A stretch of 45,024 bases of DNA from Sulfurimonas crateris (GCA_945883795.1 CAMCYC010000015.1:1-45024); one strand, 5' to 3'; shown: positions 33,284 to 43,429, counted from the stretch's first letter. The notes: generated by a model from the sequence alone, not told the origin. Program-made: numbers and translations.

Positions 33284-34648
33284 ATGCTAGAGAAATCAAC
33301 AGATATTCACGATAAATTTTGGGAAATTTTTTCAAACCAAAATAGACAAAAAATCGATGAATTTAAAAGCTACATGGATAAGTTTGCTGTAAATTTTAAT
33401 CTTTATAAAGATGGAAATTTTATAGAGCAATCTTTACCATTTGATGTAATACCTAGAATCATTTCAAAGCAAGAATTTGAAAAAATTGAAAAGGGATTGA
33501 TACAAAGAGTAACCGCCTTGAATCTTTTTTTAGAAGATTTATATACAGAGGCAAAAATTGTAAAAGATGGTGTAATTCCACAAGAGTTTATAGATAGTGC
33601 AAGTGGTTATTTAAAAGAGTTTGTGGGCTTTTCTCCATCTAAAAAAGTACGCGCACATATTAATGGAATTGATTTAGTAAAAGATTCTAAAACGAATGAA
33701 TGGGTTATTTTAGAGGATAATTTAAGAGTTCCAAGTGGTGCGAGTTATCCACTTTCTATTCGAGATACATACCGAAAAATTTATCCAGATTTTTTTGAAA
33801 ACTTCAAAATTGAACCAATTAAAAACTATCCACAAATGATTGCAGAAGCTATGAATTATGTAAATACTGGTGGTATCAATGTAGTTCTTACTCCAGGGAG
33901 ATTTAATTCTGCATATTATGAGCATAGCTATTTAGCTCAAAAATCTGGAGCACATTTAGTAAGAGCGCATGAGCTTATTGTGATAGATAAAAAAGTGTAT
34001 TTTAAAAATTATAATGGTAAAAACATATTAGTTGGTGCAATTTATAGGCGATTAGATGATGAATTTATAGACCCAAATTTTTTCAATCCTGATAGTCTTA
34101 TTGGTGTTCCAGGTCTTATTGATGCCTATTTAAATGGGAATGTTGCACTTATGAATGCAGTTGGAAATGGTGTTGCTGATGATAAAGGGATTTATTATTT
34201 TGTTCCTAAAATGATTCAATATTATTTGAATGAAGAGCCTATCTTACAAAATGCTCCAACTTATCTCCCATATTTTGAAAAAGATATGGAATATATTATG
34301 AGCAATATGGAAAAACTAGTTATCAAAGATGTTGCAGAAGCTGGTGGTTATGGTGTTTTATTTGGACATTCCATGAGTGCTTTACAAATCGAAGATTTAA
34401 AAATGATGATAAAAGCAAGTCCAAGAAGATTTATTGCTCAAGAATTGATAGAATTTTATGATGAACAATGTTATATCAATAAAGAGTTAGTAAATAGAAA
34501 AGCTGATTTTAGAGCATATGTCGTTGTTGGTGAAGAGGTTAAAGTCTGGAATTGTGGCTTAACAAGATATGCACTTGATGAGGGAAATTACCTTGTAAAC
34601 TCTTCACAAGGTGGTGGTTTTAAAGATACTTGGGTAATGGAGTTATAA
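33284..34648 (+). CDS. Circularly permuted type 2 ATP-grasp protein (stand-alone)
   Basis: 454 residues from the ATG at 33284, which has GAGGTG 5 bases upstream; the ATG at 33269 has none. Blocks of the DUF404/DUF407 family are seen: FDVIPRIISKQEFEKIEKGL, WVILEDNLRVPSGASYPLS, VVLTPGRFNSAYYEHSYLAQ, IYRRLDDEFIDP and the glycine loop IKDVAEAGGYGVLFG. ATP-grasp enzymes join a carboxylate to an amine; this type is predicted (Iyer, Aravind and co-workers) to make or modify peptides with alpha-E and transglutaminase partners. The alpha-E gene follows by 1 bp. Product unknown. Confidence 0.88.
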   Translation: MLEKSTDIHDKFWEIFSNQNRQKIDEFKSYMDKFAVNFNLYKDGNFIEQSLPFDVIPRIISKQEFEKIEKGLIQRVTALNLFLEDLYTEAKIVKDGVIPQEFIDSASGYLKEFVGFSPSKKVRAHINGIDLVKDSKTNEWVILEDNLRVPSGASYPLSIRDTYRKIYPDFFENFKIEPIKNYPQMIAEAMNYVNTGGINVVLTPGRFNSAYYEHSYLAQKSGAHLVRAHELIVIDKKVYFKNYNGKNILVGAIYRRLDDEFIDPNFFNPDSLIGVPGLIDAYLNGNVALMNAVGNGVADDKGIYYFVPKMIQYYLNEEPILQNAPTYLPYFEKDMEYIMSNMEKLVIKDVAEAGGYGVLFGHSMSALQIEDLKMMIKASPRRFIAQELIEFYDEQCYINKELVNRKADFRAYVVVGEEVKVWNCGLTRYALDEGNYLVNSSQGGGFKDTWVMEL

Positions 34649-34649
34649 G

Positions 34650-35300
34650 ATGAAACAAATATTAACAACAAATGTAGCTACAAGTATGTATTGGCTGGGA
34701 AGATATCTTGAGCGTATTGAGTCAACACTGTATGAAATCAATAAGGCTTATGACAAAATTATTGATGTTGATAAAGATGCGGGTGTAAAATTATATAAAA
34801 AATTTTATGTTGATTTAGAATATACAAATGCAAATGATTTTTTGGATAAAGCTATTAAAGGGGAACATAGTGGAAACTTGATTCATCTTCTTAAAAGTGC
34901 TAGAGAAAATGCCATTATTAGTCGAGAATATATTGAACAAGCAGCTTTTGGTGAAATTATTGAACTCAATGAAATCGCTCAAAGAGTATCAAGAGGGAGT
35001 GAAAAAGTAGACTACAACGATATTGATTCTATACTCTCTTTAATTAGTGAGATTTGGGGTGCACAAACGAGAAGAGGGCATAGAAAAGCGAGTGATTACT
35101 TTTTAAAATTAGGAAAACTTATTGAAGAAGTTGATTTTCGTTTACGCTTTGGACGAGATGCAAAGACAACTGAAATTATTCTTGATGAAATTCGTACAAT
35201 TTTCAAACTCCTCAATCCTGAACTTGAGATAAAAATAAGCGAGAATGAGAATATTATGGAATGCCTCTATAAAGAGATGGATAAACTGATAATAGTATAA
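34650..35300 (+). CDS. Alpha-E domain protein (DUF403), short
   Basis: 216 residues, clearly shorter than the common 310 or so. It begins LTTNVATSMYWLGRYLERIE, the alpha-E signature (A-x-x-x-Y-W-x-G-R-Y-x-E-R), and is all helical. A second block, ARENAIISREYIEQAAFGEI, holds the usual R-E-x-x-S-x-E pattern in altered form. Function of alpha-E is not proven; it always goes with the permuted ATP-grasp. GGAG inside the end of that gene serves as ribosome site, and the ATG is 1 bp past its stop. It ends in a strong bidirectional terminator. Confidence 0.86.
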   Translation: MKQILTTNVATSMYWLGRYLERIESTLYEINKAYDKIIDVDKDAGVKLYKKFYVDLEYTNANDFLDKAIKGEHSGNLIHLLKSARENAIISREYIEQAAFGEIIELNEIAQRVSRGSEKVDYNDIDSILSLISEIWGAQTRRGHRKASDYFLKLGKLIEEVDFRLRFGRDAKTTEIILDEIRTIFKLLNPELEIKISENENIMECLYKEMDKLIIV

Positions 35301-35330
35301 AAAGTAAGTAGGTTTTCCTACTGACTTTTT
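35299..35330. terminator. Bidirectional terminator between alpha-E and transglutaminase genes
   Basis: AAAAAGT, one mismatch, AGTAGG (35299-35312) pairs with CCTACT, mismatch, ACTTTTT (35317-35330) around TTTT. It is an ideal two-way intrinsic terminator with A-run and T-run flanks. The minus-strand transglutaminase stop (35318-35320) lies inside it. Confidence 0.85.
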
Positions 35331-36286
35331 GTCTGCGTCTGGAGCAAGGGTGGCTGGATGTAATTTTCTACTTCACTTCTAGATTGTATAGTTTGAGTTT
35401 CCTCTTTTCTTACATCTACCATGACAAAAAGATTACTGTTTCCACTACTAAAAACGACTCCTTTTAAGGGGGAAATATCATTATAATCTCTCCCTGAACC
35501 TAAAAGTATATGTTGCTCTCTAGGGATAATATTATTTGTTGGGTCAAAATCTATCCAACCAGCATTTGGAATGTACACGCTAAACCAAGCATGAGAAGCA
35601 TCTGTGCCGAAAAGTTTTGTTTGCCCATCAAGTGGCAGGGTTTCTATATATCCACTCATATATTTTGCAGGTAAACCTATTGTTCGAAGAGCTGAAATTG
35701 CAAACTGTGCGAAATCTTGACATACCCCTTTTTTAGCTTCAAAAATATCTTCAACTGCAGTTGTAATATCACTAAAACCTGATAAAAACTGAAAATCATT
35801 AAAAATGCGTTGCATAAACTCTTGAGTTGCTTCAAAGAGGTCTCTATTTTCTGCAAATGATTCAAGTACATATTGCTTAATTTTTGCTGAACCATACGGA
35901 ATAAGGTCCGATTCAAAAAGGTATTGTTTTGCCGCTAAATCATCACTATTAAATCGGGATAATCTTTTTAATGCACTTGCATAAGTGATGCTATTTGCTT
36001 TGATTCTATTGATATTTGCATCAATAATTTCTGGCAAAATTTCTACTCTTGACTTGCCTACAACCGAAAATAGTTGATGTGGTTCTCTAATTAGCATGTG
36101 AGTATTTGTATTTCCAAACATATCAATGTATTCATGGGATTCATAAGGAAGTGGAGAAACTTCTAGCGTAAAATTTAATAATTTTTGGGATAAAGTAGAT
36201 TTTGGTTTTAATCTTGTTAAATTGTGACTAAAAGTTACAGGACTTTGATACTCAAATGCAGTTTTATGGTAAACATCATATATCAT
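35318..36286 (-). CDS. Transglutaminase-like protein (short)
   Basis: 322 residues. The N-terminal 80 form the bacterial transglutaminase beta domain (YDVYHKTAFEYQSPVTFSHN). The papain-like domain has a full triad: C189 in GVCQDFAQFAISALRTIGLP, H232 in DASHAWFSVYIP and D248 in GWIDFDPTNN. Such enzymes cut or form isopeptide bonds; proteins next to ATP-grasp genes are predicted proteases or ligases for small peptides. It follows the fused ATP-grasp/alpha-E gene by 2 bp in a three-gene minus-strand operon. No signal peptide, so cytoplasmic. Confidence 0.88.
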   Translation of the reverse strand: MIYDVYHKTAFEYQSPVTFSHNLTRLKPKSTLSQKLLNFTLEVSPLPYESHEYIDMFGNTNTHMLIREPHQLFSVVGKSRVEILPEIIDANINRIKANSITYASALKRLSRFNSDDLAAKQYLFESDLIPYGSAKIKQYVLESFAENRDLFEATQEFMQRIFNDFQFLSGFSDITTAVEDIFEAKKGVCQDFAQFAISALRTIGLPAKYMSGYIETLPLDGQTKLFGTDASHAWFSVYIPNAGWIDFDPTNNIIPREQHILLGSGRDYNDISPLKGVVFSSGNSNLFVMVDVRKEETQTIQSRSEVENYIQPPLLQTQTKSQ

Positions 36287-36288
36287 AA

Positions 36289-38781
36289 TTACTCATCATA
36301 ATGGGAAAAATAGGTGTTTGAAAATTCATTTGAACACTCCAAAAATAGGTCTGATAATTGAGATAGAATATTGTCAAGTTCTAAGTATACGCTATCCTCC
36401 TCTTTAATATCTAACAAGGTTTTTAAATCCATAGACTCTAATAATAATTGTGCTTGTATCACAGACTTTTCATAAGATGTCAACTCTTTTTTTATTTTTG
36501 GTAATAATTTAAATTCTTTTAGAAGATTATCTGCTATATATGCAATAGATTTTGGAAACTGGTTGTTAAGAATTAAAAACTCTAAAACTGTGTCTAAAGC
36601 TAAAGAGGTTCGATAATGGGCTCTATAAGCATTAAAACTCTCAAGTGAGTTGAGCATCCCTTCTAAAACATCATGTCCAATAGATTTGTCCAATTTTATA
36701 CAAAGCATAGATTTTGCTTTTGAAATAAATAAAAGTGCATCTTCAATCTGAAGCCCTATTTCATACAAAATAAAACCTTGTTCTCTAAAAATACTCTCAT
36801 AAACAAGTTGTTTATATGCCATCAAGTAGATAAGAAATTTATCTAGTTCACTTGCTACAACAATCGTTGAATCCAATTTTCTACTTGTAAATTCATACCA
36901 CTCTTTTTGCACTTTTTCAAAAAGTTTCCATGATTCAAGTGTCATAAAATCTTTGAGATTAAGATTTGCATTGGAGAGCATAGCAAGAGTCAAAGACAAA
37001 GAGCCTGACCTATCAATATCTTTTATAACTGAGGTAATCTCAACCATAGGAAAAACATCAAGATTTTTTTGATTTGTTCTGTCCATAAATCCTGGATAAG
37101 TCATCGTCATGTGAGTAAGTGCATTTTGAATAATGCGTTGAGATTCTCTGGATGTTACCACTTCATATCTATAAAAGTTTGTTATTTTTTTAATAACATG
37201 TAAGATAAGTCGTGTTGTTGCAATTGCACGGGAGAGATACCTACCAAGCCAAAATAAATTTTCAGCTTTGAGTGTTGATACTTTATCAATGGATGTTTCA
37301 GCATATGGTGTATATTTAAGTGTATGAGTCGGGTTGATATTTGAAGAATCATCTCCAAGTATCCACAAATCTTTACTAATGCCACCATTGGAAGAAACAA
37401 GAAGATTATCTTTACCTGAAGACATACGAACAAGTCCACCGTTCATAACAGTATATTCCCCATTTTTGCGTAAACTAAATGTCCTAATTACAGCATTTCT
37501 GGGTTCAATTTTATTATTTTCATAATAAGGTACAGTAGAAAAACTCACCTCTTCTTGTGCAACATATTGATGTGGATGTGATTTGAGTAAAGTTATCAAA
37601 TTTTCTTTTTCTAGGGGAGATAATTTTTTGCCAAAATAGATATCTATATGTTCTGTTCTATCAATTTTTTTGACAATAAGTGTATTAAGATTTGCTATAA
37701 CGAAATCAAGTTCTTTTTTTTGACCACACCACCAAGTTGCGATTTGTGGCAAAATCAAATCCTCTTTAAGAAAATATTGGGCTATTTTATTCATAAAAGG
37801 ATTCAGACCAATATTTTCCATGATAGCACTCCCAATGGGATTTACCATGTTGAGGTTATTTTCTCGCATCGCTTCAGTAAGACCAGCAACTCCCAATCTT
37901 GAATCATTTTTAAGCTCAAGTGGGTCACAAAATCTATCATCAACTCTACGCAAAATTGTATTTATTTTTTTAAGTCCACTTAAACTTTTCAGCCAAAGAG
38001 AGCCATTTTTTGTAAGTAAATCTTGCCCTTGAACCATATTTATCTCTAAAAATGAGCTTAAATAGGCATGTTCAAAATAAGTTTGATTATAAGGTCCAGG
38101 TGTTAAAAGTGCTGCGGTTGACATATCTCCGCCACAAAGTTGTTTTAACATCTCTTTGTAATCTTCTACAAAAGAGGAGAGTCTTTTAATAGAAATATCT
38201 GGATATAAATCATTTGCAATCACATTCATGGTAAGTCTATTTTCAATTGTGTAAGCAAGACCTGAGGGTGCTTGTGTTTTATCACTAATCACCCACATTT
38301 TTCCATCAGGTCCTCTTGCAATATCTACAGCGTAGAGATGAAGATTGAAATCTTCTTTGTATCCAAAATTAAACACTTCAGTAGCAAACCCTTTATGTCC
38401 AAAAATCACTTCAGCAGGGAGAATATTTTCTTTAATAAGTTTTTGTTCAGAATATAAATCTCTAAATATAAGATTTAAAAGTTTTGCTCGTTGTTGTAAA
38501 CCTTTTGTGATATTTGCCCATTCATCTTCTGCAATCACAAAAGGGATAGGGTCTAAACCCCATCTTCTGCGTGTAGCTTTATCGTTGTCTTTATAAATGT
38601 TATAAGTAACACCATTATCTTCTAAATGCCAATTTATCTCCTCTTGTTTCTCTTCTAAGAGTTCCAAACCTGCATTTTCTATATGATTGACAATTTTTTT
38701 CCAACACTCTCTGACATTATCACCATCATCATACACTTCATCAAAGGACGATTCAGAAACATAACTATCAAAAATTTGCAT
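36289..38781 (-). CDS. Fused circularly permuted ATP-grasp and alpha-E protein
   Basis: 830 residues. ATP-grasp part about 60-490: YNIYKDNDKATRRRWGLDPI, VISDKTQAPSGLAYTIENR, LLTPGPYNQTYFEHAYLSSF and LRRVDDRFCDPLEL. Alpha-E part about 500-830: TLKAENLFWLGRYLSRAIAT and, later, AYRAHYRTSLALD. At the place of the glycine loop of the stand-alone copy (AEAGGYGVLFG), this protein has KKIDRTEHIDIYFG, so that loop is lost; this appears to hold for the large fused subfamily as well. It is a paralogue of the two separate plus-strand genes nearby. The gene sits directly between two transglutaminase genes with 0-2 bp gaps. Confidence 0.88.
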   Translation of the reverse strand: MQIFDSYVSESSFDEVYDDGDNVRECWKKIVNHIENAGLELLEEKQEEINWHLEDNGVTYNIYKDNDKATRRRWGLDPIPFVIAEDEWANITKGLQQRAKLLNLIFRDLYSEQKLIKENILPAEVIFGHKGFATEVFNFGYKEDFNLHLYAVDIARGPDGKMWVISDKTQAPSGLAYTIENRLTMNVIANDLYPDISIKRLSSFVEDYKEMLKQLCGGDMSTAALLTPGPYNQTYFEHAYLSSFLEINMVQGQDLLTKNGSLWLKSLSGLKKINTILRRVDDRFCDPLELKNDSRLGVAGLTEAMRENNLNMVNPIGSAIMENIGLNPFMNKIAQYFLKEDLILPQIATWWCGQKKELDFVIANLNTLIVKKIDRTEHIDIYFGKKLSPLEKENLITLLKSHPHQYVAQEEVSFSTVPYYENNKIEPRNAVIRTFSLRKNGEYTVMNGGLVRMSSGKDNLLVSSNGGISKDLWILGDDSSNINPTHTLKYTPYAETSIDKVSTLKAENLFWLGRYLSRAIATTRLILHVIKKITNFYRYEVVTSRESQRIIQNALTHMTMTYPGFMDRTNQKNLDVFPMVEITSVIKDIDRSGSLSLTLAMLSNANLNLKDFMTLESWKLFEKVQKEWYEFTSRKLDSTIVVASELDKFLIYLMAYKQLVYESIFREQGFILYEIGLQIEDALLFISKAKSMLCIKLDKSIGHDVLEGMLNSLESFNAYRAHYRTSLALDTVLEFLILNNQFPKSIAYIADNLLKEFKLLPKIKKELTSYEKSVIQAQLLLESMDLKTLLDIKEEDSVYLELDNILSQLSDLFLECSNEFSNTYFSHYDE

Positions 38782-41700
38782 CTATTGCTTTGCCCACTTT
38801 CTTCTTAAATCTAGCGTATTTGGATATTCTAAACTTGCTGTTACTTCTTGGAAAAGAAATACTTTCTCTTCTGGTTTACTTTTGAATAAAACCGCTCTTT
38901 TTGCATCTGCCACTTCAATTAAACTTTGTTGTACTAAAGATGTGTTGACATATTCCACTTCACCTTGAGTATGGTTTAACGCCCAAAATCTATTGACTCG
39001 TCTTGATTCTGCTTCACCAGCATTCACAGGGAAAACATCATAAGTTCGCCCGCCTGGATGGGAAACATAATAAGTCATCCCTCCAATTGAGCGTTGGTTC
39101 CATTTATCAACCACATCAAAAACAAGTGGAGTATCTACGCCAATTGTTGGATGTAATGCTGACCATGGTTGCCATGCTTTATATTTAACACCCGCTACAA
39201 ATTCCCCTTCAATCCCTGTTGGGCTTAATGGAATCATGACAGCATTACATGTTAAAAGATATCTCTCAGGAACAAAGTTATTCACTTTGATTTGCACTCT
39301 CTCTAACGAAGAATCAACATATCTTGCAGTTCCTTGAGAACCACTCTCTTCACCCAAAACATGCCATGGTTCAATCGCAGCACGGAGTTCCAAATGGATA
39401 TTTTCAATTGTTGCCATCCCATAAAGTGGAAATCTAAACTCAAAAAATGGGTCAAACCAATCGAGTTTGAAATTATAGCCCTCATTATTTAAAAATTCAA
39501 CAACATCATTAATATCTTGTCTTACATGATGCTCTAACAAAAATTTATCATGGAGTTGTGTTCCCCATCTTACAAGTTTATGTTTATACGGTTTTCTCCA
39601 AAAAAGTGATGTCAGTGTTCTAATCAAAAGATTTTGCATCAACGCCATTTTAGGATGCGGAGGCATATCAAAACCACGAAGTTCCAAAATACCAAGTCTA
39701 CCAGAACTTGAATCTGGTGAATAAAGTTTATCTATACAAAACTCTGAACGGTGTGTATTTCCCGTAATATCTGTGAGCATGTGACGGAAAAGTCTATCTG
39801 TAATCCAAAATGGCACATCTTCATTGAGTGGAATTTGAGCAAATGCAATCTCAAGTTCGTAAAGATTTTCTAATCTTCCCTCATCCACACGAGGCGCTTG
39901 AGAAGTTGGACCAATAAACGCACCTGAAAAAAGATACGATAAGCCAGGATGGTGTTGCCAAAATGTAATTAAACTTCTTAACAACTCTGGTCTTCTTAAA
40001 AGTGGACTATCTGAAGGTTTCATCGCACCAATTGTGACATGGTTTCCGCCACCTGTTCCTGTGTGTTTGCCATCGAGCATAAACTTTTCTGTTCCAAGTC
40101 TTGATTCTTTTGCGTTTTTATAAAGTGTAAAAAGATTGTCTCTTAACTCTTCCCATGAAGAAGTTGGCTGGATATTTACTTCTATCACCCCTGGGTCTGG
40201 TGTTACTTTTATAGTTTCAAGTCTTAAATCATGTGCGGGTTCATACCCTTCTAAAACTACTTTGATATCAAGTTTTCTAGCAACCGCTTCAATTGAAGCA
40301 ATAAGCTCTAAAAACGCTTCTGTATGATTAAGTGGTGGCAAGAAAATATAAAGTTTTCCATTACGAATTTCAATATTCAAACCTGTTCTAATAAACATAT
40401 CATTGGCATTTTTAATAACACGAGAATCTGCTTTATCTGCCCTTTTTCTTGCTTTTTTGATAAACTTTTTAAGCTCTGGAGCTTCGGCAAAAAGGTCAGG
40501 TTCAAAGTGTAAAGGTAACTCATTTTCAGGATTTTCTATTAACGAATCCATAGGAAGTCGAAGCCCAAGTGGAGAATCCCCCGGAATTAAGAAAAGATTT
40601 CCTCGTCTAAATTCCCAAAATGAGGTCATCCAATTATCTTCTGCGTAATTAAGTGGTAAAACAAATCCAATAGGTTTACTAAGTCCTTGACTTAAAATTC
40701 TTGCAATTGTTTGTCGCTCTATAGAACTATCCAAATCATGTTTTAATGGGTCAATATCTATCGGGAGTTGAGCCTCTTTCATAATGTAATGCAAAGGGTC
40801 TTCATAAGCCGTTATAATTGTTTCATCACTTACTTTTAAAGTCAGAGCTAATTGGCTTAGGAACTTTTTCGCATCTTCATTTGTATAAGTGTATGTTTCA
40901 TTCATGTCGGCAAAAAGTGTTGGGTCTTTCCAAATCGATTTTTTGTCTTTACGCCAAATAATAGATGTTTGCCATCTTGGTATTGGCTCACCTGGATACC
41001 ATTTACCCTGCGCATAATGGAGCATGCCACCTTTACCAAAAGAGCTTAAAAGTTTTCTAGAAAGCTTATCTGCCAAAGCTCTTTTTTCTGGTCCATCTGC
41101 TGCTGTATTCCATTGTTCCGATTCCATGTCATCAATAGAAACAAAAGTTGGTTCTCCACCCATAGAAAGACGCACATCATTTGCAATTAACTCTTCATCT
41201 ACTTTGTAACCCAACGCATCAATAGCCTCCCATTGGTCATCACGGTACGGCTTTGTAACACGAGGAGATTCAAAAATTCTCGTTACTGTATTTGAAAATT
41301 CAAACTCTGTTTCACATTTATCACTTAAACCTTCAATAGCATGAGCACTCTCAAAATGAGCAGTACATGCAAGAGGAATATGCCCTTCACCTGCAAAAAG
41401 TCCACTTGTAGAATCAAGCCCAACCCAACCAGCACCTGGAAGATAGACCTCTGTCCATGCATGTAAATCTGTAAAATCTTCTTCAGGACCACTTGGACCA
41501 TCAAGTGATTTTTCATCTGATTTGAGTTGTACAAGATAGCCTGAGACAAATCTTGCTGCTAGACCTAAAGTCCTTAAAACTTGCACAAATAACCATGCAT
41601 AATCTCTACAACTTCCAAGCTTTTTATCAAGTGTATATTCGCATTTTTGAACACCTGCCTCAAGACGAACCGTGTAGTTGAGGTATTTGTAAATTTCCAT

Positions 41701-42147
41701 GTTTAAATAAACAAGAAAATCATTAATTTTTCGCTCTTTTAAATCAAGTGAAGCGATAAATTTTTTGAGTTTTTTTCCACTTTCTGTGATTTCAAAATAG
41801 GGAAGCAACTCTGCTTTGAGTGCAGGTTGATATGCAAAAGGGTAATTTTCAGCATATTGCTCAACGAAAAAATCAAAAGGGTTAATAGAGATTAAATCGG
41901 CAATAACCTCTACATCAATTCCAAACTCTTTGACTTTTTCAGGAAATACAATTCTTGCGAGATAATTTCCATAAGCATCTTGTTGCCAATTAATGAAATG
42001 ATTTTTTGGAGTTATTTTCATAGAATATGCATCAATCGGAGTCCTAGAATGTGGAGCAGGACGCAGTCTAATAGTATGAGGTGAAAGAGAGATATATTTA
42101 TCATACTTATAATGTGTTTTATGTGAGAGTACAACTTTTAATGACAT
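38782..42147 (-). CDS. Large transglutaminase-DUF2126 protein
   Basis: 1121 residues. N-terminal transglutaminase domain with the triad C180 (LGSCRDYAWLFVQV), H229 (DLHAWTEVYLPGAG) and D245 (GLDSTSGL). From about 320 the DUF2126 region follows: NDVRLSMGGEPTFVS, GKWYPGEPIPRWQ, GTGGGNHVTIGAMKPSDSPL and WVGLD-like repeats; this part is related to carboxylate-amine/amidoligase-type folds in published predictions. It is first in the minus-strand operon; AAGGA lies before the ATG. It goes with permuted ATP-grasp genes in many bacteria; chemistry unproven. Confidence 0.88.
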   Translation of the reverse strand: MSLKVVLSHKTHYKYDKYISLSPHTIRLRPAPHSRTPIDAYSMKITPKNHFINWQQDAYGNYLARIVFPEKVKEFGIDVEVIADLISINPFDFFVEQYAENYPFAYQPALKAELLPYFEITESGKKLKKFIASLDLKERKINDFLVYLNMEIYKYLNYTVRLEAGVQKCEYTLDKKLGSCRDYAWLFVQVLRTLGLAARFVSGYLVQLKSDEKSLDGPSGPEEDFTDLHAWTEVYLPGAGWVGLDSTSGLFAGEGHIPLACTAHFESAHAIEGLSDKCETEFEFSNTVTRIFESPRVTKPYRDDQWEAIDALGYKVDEELIANDVRLSMGGEPTFVSIDDMESEQWNTAADGPEKRALADKLSRKLLSSFGKGGMLHYAQGKWYPGEPIPRWQTSIIWRKDKKSIWKDPTLFADMNETYTYTNEDAKKFLSQLALTLKVSDETIITAYEDPLHYIMKEAQLPIDIDPLKHDLDSSIERQTIARILSQGLSKPIGFVLPLNYAEDNWMTSFWEFRRGNLFLIPGDSPLGLRLPMDSLIENPENELPLHFEPDLFAEAPELKKFIKKARKRADKADSRVIKNANDMFIRTGLNIEIRNGKLYIFLPPLNHTEAFLELIASIEAVARKLDIKVVLEGYEPAHDLRLETIKVTPDPGVIEVNIQPTSSWEELRDNLFTLYKNAKESRLGTEKFMLDGKHTGTGGGNHVTIGAMKPSDSPLLRRPELLRSLITFWQHHPGLSYLFSGAFIGPTSQAPRVDEGRLENLYELEIAFAQIPLNEDVPFWITDRLFRHMLTDITGNTHRSEFCIDKLYSPDSSSGRLGILELRGFDMPPHPKMALMQNLLIRTLTSLFWRKPYKHKLVRWGTQLHDKFLLEHHVRQDINDVVEFLNNEGYNFKLDWFDPFFEFRFPLYGMATIENIHLELRAAIEPWHVLGEESGSQGTARYVDSSLERVQIKVNNFVPERYLLTCNAVMIPLSPTGIEGEFVAGVKYKAWQPWSALHPTIGVDTPLVFDVVDKWNQRSIGGMTYYVSHPGGRTYDVFPVNAGEAESRRVNRFWALNHTQGEVEYVNTSLVQQSLIEVADAKRAVLFKSKPEEKVFLFQEVTASLEYPNTLDLRRKWAKQ

Positions 42148-42178
42148 GACTTTCCTTTATTTTTTTGCATGTAAATTA

Positions 42179-42241
42179 CAGTTTATTAGAGAAACTACCA
42201 ATAAACACTGCTTGTTTTGTAAAAATTTCGCTTTTATTATA
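42179..42241 (-). promoter_or_regulatory. Promoter and leader hairpin of the DUF2126 operon
   Basis: TATAAT on the minus strand at 42241-42236 would start a leader of about 80 bases. In it CAGTTTATT (42179-42187) pairs with AATAAACACTG (42200-42210) with two bulged bases. The rest of the spacer 42148-42310 holds no gene. Confidence 0.4.
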
Positions 42242-42310
42242 GCATTTAAAATCCGCTTTGGAATTGTGAGATGCTTAATTTTTGATACATTTTTTTTGAA
42301 ACTTCACCAT

Positions 42311-43165
42311 TTATGGATATAAAGTCACCCATACACCAACATCCATAGTGGAATCTGCATTCCCCACAAAAGAACCAGCAATGGGAGGTACAGCATCTGC
42401 AACTCTTGAAACTGCAACAGCGATATGGTCACCTCCAGCAATATCTCCAATCGTTGGGTCAAAGCCTTTCCAACCACCACCAGGTAAATACACTTCAGCC
42501 CATGCATGTGTAGAACCTATTTGTGCGGACATAAGTGGTGCATAGAGGTATCCACTTACAAAGCGTGAAGCAAATCCTAGACATTTTACAGCTTCCATAA
42601 AAAGCAAAGCAAAATCACGGCATGAACCCGATTTTAATAAAAGTGTTTGCTCCACCGTTTGCACTCCAGGTTCTTCTCTTGATTTATAAGCAAGTGTTGT
42701 ATAAATATAGGCACTGATTCTTTGAAGTAAAGTATAAGTTTGAATCTGTTCACCAATTTTGTATACATTATAAATCCAATTATTTAAAATTGTTCTTGTG
42801 CTTTGCATTGGCAATATCCTATAAGGTGCAAGCAAAAGTTCATCCTGAGGAAGATATTTAAATGGATATTCGATAGCGTAATTAGAAACAATAAAATTTA
42901 AAGGGGATTCATTATATTGTTGAATAATAACTTCACTTTGAATTAAAAGTTGCTGTGTTGGCTTCGTAAATTTAGCTATTGCAACTGAATTATTTTCAAC
43001 ATCTCTATGCCAAAATATTTCAGCCTTTGGTGTAGTATTTAATGCAAATGATTCAATTCTAAGTTCATAGTCTTCTCGTGGACGCAAAAGTAAGAAGTGT
43101 TCACCTAATGTAACAAGTGAGGAGTAATTGTAATATGTACGATGAATAATTTTATAGCGTTTCAT
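42311..43165 (-). CDS. Third transglutaminase-like protein
   Basis: 284 residues. N-terminal beta domain (YKIIHRTYYNYSSLVTLGEH), then C182 in KSGSCRDFALLFMEAVKCLG, H220 in STHAWAEVYLPGGGW and D236 in FDPTIGDIAGGDHI. It has a complete triad and no signal peptide. It resembles the N-terminal third of the DUF2126 protein more than the 322-aa transglutaminase. A 163-bp spacer with its own promoter-like box separates it from that gene. Upstream (43166-43429) I see no gene, only AT-rich sequence. Confidence 0.88.
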   Translation of the reverse strand: MKRYKIIHRTYYNYSSLVTLGEHFLLLRPREDYELRIESFALNTTPKAEIFWHRDVENNSVAIAKFTKPTQQLLIQSEVIIQQYNESPLNFIVSNYAIEYPFKYLPQDELLLAPYRILPMQSTRTILNNWIYNVYKIGEQIQTYTLLQRISAYIYTTLAYKSREEPGVQTVEQTLLLKSGSCRDFALLFMEAVKCLGFASRFVSGYLYAPLMSAQIGSTHAWAEVYLPGGGWKGFDPTIGDIAGGDHIAVAVSRVADAVPPIAGSFVGNADSTMDVGVWVTLYP

Positions 43166-43429
43166 GTGTCTATTCCTTCTAAGTTCTTAATAACTCTTTA
43201 TATCTAAAAGCTACTAAGAATAAACTGTCAACGACATTTTCAGCATCTATATTTAAAAGAAGGTGCAATAATAAAGCAAAATAAGAGAAGAATATAAAAG
43301 AGAGATAGTTTAGGTATCTATTTAAAATGCTATGAAAAAATTTAAATTTATAGCTATATAAAAGGATAATGGAGTAAAAAATATATTTTTGATTTTAATA
43401 AGAAGATTTTCATAGTTTAAAGTATTTGA

